Origin: Thermoproteota archaeon
GTDB lineage: Archaea; Thermoproteota; Methanomethylicia; Nezhaarchaeales; WYZ-LMO8
Length of the DNA: 16,340 bases
Direction of reading: 5' to 3'
NCBI GenBank assembly: GCA_011605835.1
Contig: JAAOZJ010000126.1
Coordinates: 1 to 16,340 of the forward strand
Below are positions 13,598 to 16,340 of this stretch, in pieces. The notes under the pieces were generated by a model that ran no database searches, was not told the DNA's origin, and saw only the letters and a list, made by a program, of their open reading frames with translations. How positions within the stretch are numbered: position 1 is the first letter of the stretch; each line of letters opens with the position of its first letter. Both the position numbers and the translations under genes were made by a program.

Positions 13598-14731
13598 CTA
13601 CGAAATCGGGATGCCTATGTTGGCTATGAGGAGGAATAGTGAGAGGGCGCCGAGCACGTTAGTTATCAGATCGATCGATTTCTTGTTGTTCCTCAGGGGG
13701 CCCTCTAGGAGGGCCCTCACGAAGCCGGAGCCATCCAGAAGTGGTATGGGGAGCATGTTTATCATGGCGACGCTGAAGGATAAAATCGTGAGCCAGTAGA
13801 GCGTCGACGTCCAGTGCAGGTAAGCTTGTCCCCTCAGCCAAGGTATCGTCGAGGGATAGTAGTCGGATATGCTTACCCCCAAGTACGACCTCGAGCTGTT
13901 GCTTGGATGAGAGGCCGTTCTAAGTCTAAGTATAGCCGATCCTCCATCCCTTAAGACCGTCACGTTTATCTCCGTTCCCGGCGCTGTGGAGCTCAGGACC
14001 GTGTTCAGGTCGCTTATGTTGCGTATTTCGTGATCATCGATGGCCACTATTACGTCCCAGCTCTTCAGCACTCCGTGAGCTGGATAGCCCTTTTGCGTGT
14101 CGAGCACTAGGACTCCCTGCGGGCTCGAAGAAATGGTCAGGGCGGAGAGCGCTATCGCCAGTGAAAAGACCAAGAAATTGGAGAAGGAGCCCGAGGCGTA
14201 GACCCTCATCTTCGACAGCGGCTTGCTGTTCTTGAAGGCCTCCTCGTCGGCCTCGACGAACCCCCCGGGGAGGATAGCTGCCAAGAAGAAGCCGAAGCTC
14301 TTGATCGGAACCCCCTCACTGCCGAACGTTATGGCATGGAAGGCCTCGTGGACCGTTATGGTTATGGCGGCTGCCACGACGAAGTACGGCACTGCCTCCC
14401 ACCCGATGGTGATCCCTGGGACTATGATGTATAGGCTGGGCTGAGAAGGCCTAGCAATTCTGGCCATCAAGTTCGTGATTAGAAAGTAGAAGGCGAAGAC
14501 CGTCAGGCCACCCGAGACAAAGACGCCTGCGCTGGAGACGACCCCCCAAGCCCTCGAGTTAGCAGAGCCCATGATTTGGAGCTTCTCAGCTATCCTCCTC
14601 GACCTCGCAATTAATAGAAGGGGCTTGAGGGAGAAGCCGTACCTCTTGAGATTAAAGAACCTATACGCCAGCGCGACTATTGCCCAGAGGCCCAGGAACG
14701 CCGTGAGCTCCAGCAGTATCTGCTCCAACAA
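13598..14731 (-). CDS. Site-2-protease-type M50 membrane metallopeptidase with PDZ-like insert
   Basis: This 377-residue integral membrane zinc protease is of the type that performs intramembrane cleavage. The zinc motif is HEAFH (128-132), in a hydrophobic helix, and the third ligand motif is MLPIPLLDG with D333 at 326-334. Hydrophobic segments lie at about 4-24, 66-90, 112-130, 145-158, 183-201, 311-332 and 358-375. A PDZ-like module lies between the two catalytic segments at about 204-290 (VLVLDTQKGYPAHGVLKSWDVI, DLNTVLS), as in archaeal and bacterial RseP-like enzymes. The start is a TTG preceded by GGAGAG, five bases spacing. A possible TATA element (CAATTAAG, minus strand) sits at 14773-14780, between the SRP RNA and this gene. 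Its substrate is unknown; membrane regulators are typical for the family. Confidence 0.92.
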   Translation of the reverse strand: MLEQILLELTAFLGLWAIVALAYRFFNLKRYGFSLKPLLLIARSRRIAEKLQIMGSANSRAWGVVSSAGVFVSGGLTVFAFYFLITNLMARIARPSQPSLYIIVPGITIGWEAVPYFVVAAAITITVHEAFHAITFGSEGVPIKSFGFFLAAILPGGFVEADEEAFKNSKPLSKMRVYASGSFSNFLVFSLAIALSALTISSSPQGVLVLDTQKGYPAHGVLKSWDVIVAIDDHEIRNISDLNTVLSSTAPGTEINVTVLRDGGSAILRLRTASHPSNSSRSYLGVSISDYYPSTIPWLRGQAYLHWTSTLYWLTILSFSVAMINMLPIPLLDGSGFVRALLEGPLRNNKKSIDLITNVLGALSLFLLIANIGIPIS

Positions 14732-14790
14732 ACCACTCTCCGGTTTTGGGGCAGGAAAGCGCTTCGCTGGGACTTAATTGTTGCGAGCCC

Positions 14791-15117
14791 TCGGGCACGG
14801 CGGCCCCCCGACAATGGGCCCGGTCCACCCGAGCCCCGTCCAGCCCCTTCCTCAGCCCCGTTAACCCATGAACGACGCCGCCCGGCCTTAAGGCCGCTCC
14901 CTCCCGGGCCTAACCTGGTTCGGCCGGCAAGGGGGTTCGCGTCCCCCCTACGGGGGAGCTACCCCTTACGGCGCCTCCATGGGGCGGAGCCTCATAGTTT
15001 AGGGCCGGAGAGGGCCTCGGGCTTTCCGAGCCGCTTGTCGGGGTTACTGCCCCCGCCATGCGGCCGTTTGCGGTTACAGGGGAGGCCGAGCCCCCCGGGC
15101 CTACCCGCCGTGCCCGG
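14791..15117 (-). ncRNA. ffs: Archaeal signal recognition particle RNA (7S/SRP RNA)
   Basis: The GC-rich gene-free stretch folds as an SRP RNA on the minus strand. The ends pair: 15105-15116 reads CGGGCACGGCGG on the minus strand and matches 14792-14803, forming the closing helix 1 found only in archaeal-type SRP RNAs. Near the 5' end, CCCCTGTAACCG (15071-15082) carries the UGUAA signature of the Alu domain. The S-domain helix 8 core lies at about 14892-14921 and reads CCAGGTTAGGCCCGGGAGGG followed by AGCGGCC, matching the conserved AGG...CCGGRAGG..AGC pattern bound by SRP54. The loop after the asymmetric bulge is GGAG. Length is about 327 nt, normal for archaea. It works with SRP54 and SRP19 to target membrane and secreted proteins. 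End positions are accurate to a few bases. Confidence 0.95.
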
Positions 15118-15137
15118 TTACTAATTCGTGGGTCGAG

Positions 15138-15145
15138 CTATTAAG
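15138..15145 (-). promoter_or_regulatory. TATA box for SRP RNA
   Basis: The minus strand reads CTTAATAG, centred about 25 bp ahead of the predicted 5' end of the SRP RNA (15117), with a purine-rich GATTAAG immediately upstream as a BRE. It lies in the gap after the riboflavin kinase stop (15164), so the RNA has its own promoter. It overlaps the palindrome TTAAGCTTAA (15141-15150). Confidence 0.65.
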
Positions 15146-15163
15146 CTTAATCGACGTTGAGGG

Positions 15164-15889
15164 CTAGGTCAAGTAGACCTCCACCGAGACCCTGTCCCCG
15201 TCCTTCAGGTTTAGCGCTTGGCGCAGGTTGACCGGGGCTATCACCTCTAGGGTGTCACGCCCGTAGTGGGTCCTCTCTATGAGCAAGACCGCCGCGTCGA
15301 TGCCACGCACCTTGGCTTTGAAGGCCTTCACGGATCCGTAGGTCCTCTTTCCGTCGCTGAACCCCTTGATTAGTATCCCAGCCCTGTGGCTCAGGACGTC
15401 TCTGAAGTATATGTCTGAGGAGTTGGTCAGCTTGAGGTTCAGCGTGCCGGGGTAGGGGTCGAACCCCAGCTTCTCTATTATCTGCATCCTGTACCCGTTT
15501 AAGCTCACGTAGTAGGCCCCCTCGCCGAGGCCAGTGAACACCTCCCCCGTCATTACAATGCTCCTCAGGGCCTCGCTAAGCGAGGCGTGCAGGATCGCGT
15601 AAACGACCATGAGTTGCTGAGCTCCTTTCTCGGTTACAACTATCGTCTGGCCCTTCCTGCTGACGCTCCTCCTGATGTACCCTTTGGTCTCGAGCTCTAG
15701 TACCCTCCGCGATGCCGTCTGTTGCGAGGTCCCCAGTTCTTTGGCAAGCTCGAACGTGTTTATAAAGATGCCCTTTCTCAAAGCCCCCAGCTTCGCCAGG
15801 TGAAGCAAGGCGAACCAGAGATCCGGGTCTATCTCGGATAAGTCGGCGGTCCCACCATTTACAACGTTAGTGTCGCTTCGATACTCCAA
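15164..15889 (-). CDS. ribK: CTP-dependent riboflavin kinase with N-terminal HTH domain
   Basis: This 241-residue protein phosphorylates riboflavin to FMN using CTP, the archaeal route. Residues about 22-95 form a winged helix-turn-helix (FELAKELGTSQQTASRRVLELE). The kinase domain (about 112-241) shows GEVFTGLGEGAYYV, the GFDPYPGTLNL segment (142-152, nucleotide and flavin binding in RibK) and the terminal RTHYGRDTLEVIAP (206-219) and LNLKDGDRV strands of its cradle-loop barrel. The fused HTH suggests that it also regulates flavin genes, known as RbkR in related archaea. The start is a TTG after a G-rich tract, and its first 23 bases overlap the end of the endonuclease V gene, so the two are probably co-transcribed. 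Confidence 0.94.
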   Translation of the reverse strand: MEYRSDTNVVNGGTADLSEIDPDLWFALLHLAKLGALRKGIFINTFELAKELGTSQQTASRRVLELETKGYIRRSVSRKGQTIVVTEKGAQQLMVVYAILHASLSEALRSIVMTGEVFTGLGEGAYYVSLNGYRMQIIEKLGFDPYPGTLNLKLTNSSDIYFRDVLSHRAGILIKGFSDGKRTYGSVKAFKAKVRGIDAAVLLIERTHYGRDTLEVIAPVNLRQALNLKDGDRVSVEVYLT

Positions 15890-16340
15890 GGCTCGCGGCC
15901 CCCCTATTGGCTTCTACGTGAGCCGAGTAGAGCGGGAGGGGGAGTTTAATCCCCCTTTTCATGCAGGACTTCGTTAACTCCAAGGACGTCTCGAGGCTGA
16001 CCCTGTGGCCCACGCTTATGCAGATCGGCCTGAAGCGCTTGTCGCTCTTGTAGAGGTAGCCTATGACTTCCTCACGCCCTTCAACTAAGTCGACGAGCTC
16101 CACGCAACCCACACCCTCAAGAGGGCGCTTGGGCCTTCCATACAGAATCCTCTGCGCGACGCCTATCGTGGGGATGTCCGCGACGATGCCCAAGTGAGAA
16201 GCTAGGCCGAGCCTCCTCGGGTGGGCCACTCCCTGTCCGTTGACAAAGAGTATCGTCGGCTTGTTCTTCAGCCTCAGGAGGGCCTCCATTAACGGCTTTA
16301 CCTCTCTAAAGGACAGGAACGTCGGGACGTATGGAAAAGA
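15867..16340 (-). CDS. nfi: Endonuclease V, 5' end outside window, active-site Asp replaced by Asn
   Basis: The visible 157 residues are the C-terminal two-thirds of endonuclease V, which cuts DNA or RNA next to deoxyinosine or inosine. The frame is open to the right edge, and its first visible residues (YVPTFLSFRE, from about 16330) include the conserved FRE with the catalytic Glu. An internal ATG at 16289 is therefore not the start. The conserved block HPRRLGLASHLG and the strand DIPTIGVA follow, as in all members, and SAHVEANRG carries the late conserved His. The usual catalytic Asp in (V/F)DGxG is Asn here (VNGQG; codon AAC at 16239-16241). The stop lies within the riboflavin kinase gene. 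The family is certain; normal nuclease activity is open to doubt. Confidence 0.93.
   Translation of the reverse strand, partial: SFPYVPTFLSFREVKPLMEALLRLKNKPTILFVNGQGVAHPRRLGLASHLGIVADIPTIGVAQRILYGRPKRPLEGVGCVELVDLVEGREEVIGYLYKSDKRFRPICISVGHRVSLETSLELTKSCMKRGIKLPLPLYSAHVEANRGAASLGVSKRH

Noticed and set aside
14791..15117. GC-rich gene-free stretch as RNase P RNA, rRNA fragment or tRNA cluster.
   Set aside because: Closing helix 1, the UGUAA Alu motif and the helix 8 core are specific to SRP RNA; no RNase P core or tRNA T-loop signature is present.
1..16340. Mobile elements, CRISPR arrays, toxin-antitoxin or defence islands.
   Set aside because: No transposase, integrase, terminal inverted repeats, regularly spaced repeats or restriction/Cas motifs were found on either strand; base and codon use are uniform.

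Overview
The window is chromosomal DNA from an archaeon, most likely a thermophilic member of the Thermoproteota/TACK group. It carries an archaeal signal recognition particle RNA, ribosomal protein eS31 (S27ae), an archaeal threonyl-tRNA synthetase with its N-terminal editing domain, a CTP-dependent riboflavin kinase with an HTH domain, a TtuA-type tRNA thiolase, a KaiC-like ATPase and an archaeal primase-like protein. Genes are dense and often overlap (ATGA, TAATG, TTGA junctions), GTG and TTG starts are common, and TATA boxes lie about 25 bp ahead of several transcripts. I can support 18 protein genes (two cut by the window edges) and one structural RNA. I see no tRNA, rRNA, insertion sequence, CRISPR array, prophage or toxin-antitoxin module.

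Left part, minus strand (3868 down to 1): a compact co-directional block of nicotinamidase, eS31, an M20 metallopeptidase, a HIT protein, a RimK/MptN/CofF-like ATP-grasp ligase and a CofE-like glutamyl ligase that runs off the left edge. The last four genes overlap, so they are probably co-translated. Two glutamate-ligase-like enzymes beside an M20 (CPG2/ArgE class) hydrolase suggest amino-acid conjugation of a cofactor or small molecule.

Centre-left, plus strand (3954 to 8948): a divergent promoter region precedes a Cys-rich 108-residue protein and a sugar-1-phosphate nucleotidyltransferase. A separate promoter then precedes threonyl-tRNA synthetase, an unrecognised 120-residue protein and the bifunctional NAD(P)HX epimerase/dehydratase Nnr. 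Nicotinamidase and Nnr both serve NAD(P) upkeep but lie in different transcription units.

Centre-right (8979 to 11595): on the minus strand, a DUF3467 protein and a stand-alone archaeo-eukaryotic primase-like protein that keeps its catalytic motifs; divergent to these, a KaiC-like ATPase whose stop codon shares TTAA with the convergent radical SAM gene.

Right part, minus strand (16340 down to 11592): endonuclease V (cut at the right edge, with Asn where the catalytic Asp of the DGxG motif should be), HTH-riboflavin kinase, SRP RNA with its own TATA box, a site-2-protease-type M50 peptidase with a PDZ-like insert, the TtuA-like thiolase and a radical SAM enzyme. The last three are tightly packed.

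Most of the window is conserved housekeeping sequence. The observations most worth following are the primase-like locus, the glutamyl-ligase/M20 cluster, the active-site substitution in endonuclease V, and the radical SAM gene coupled to the tRNA thiolase.
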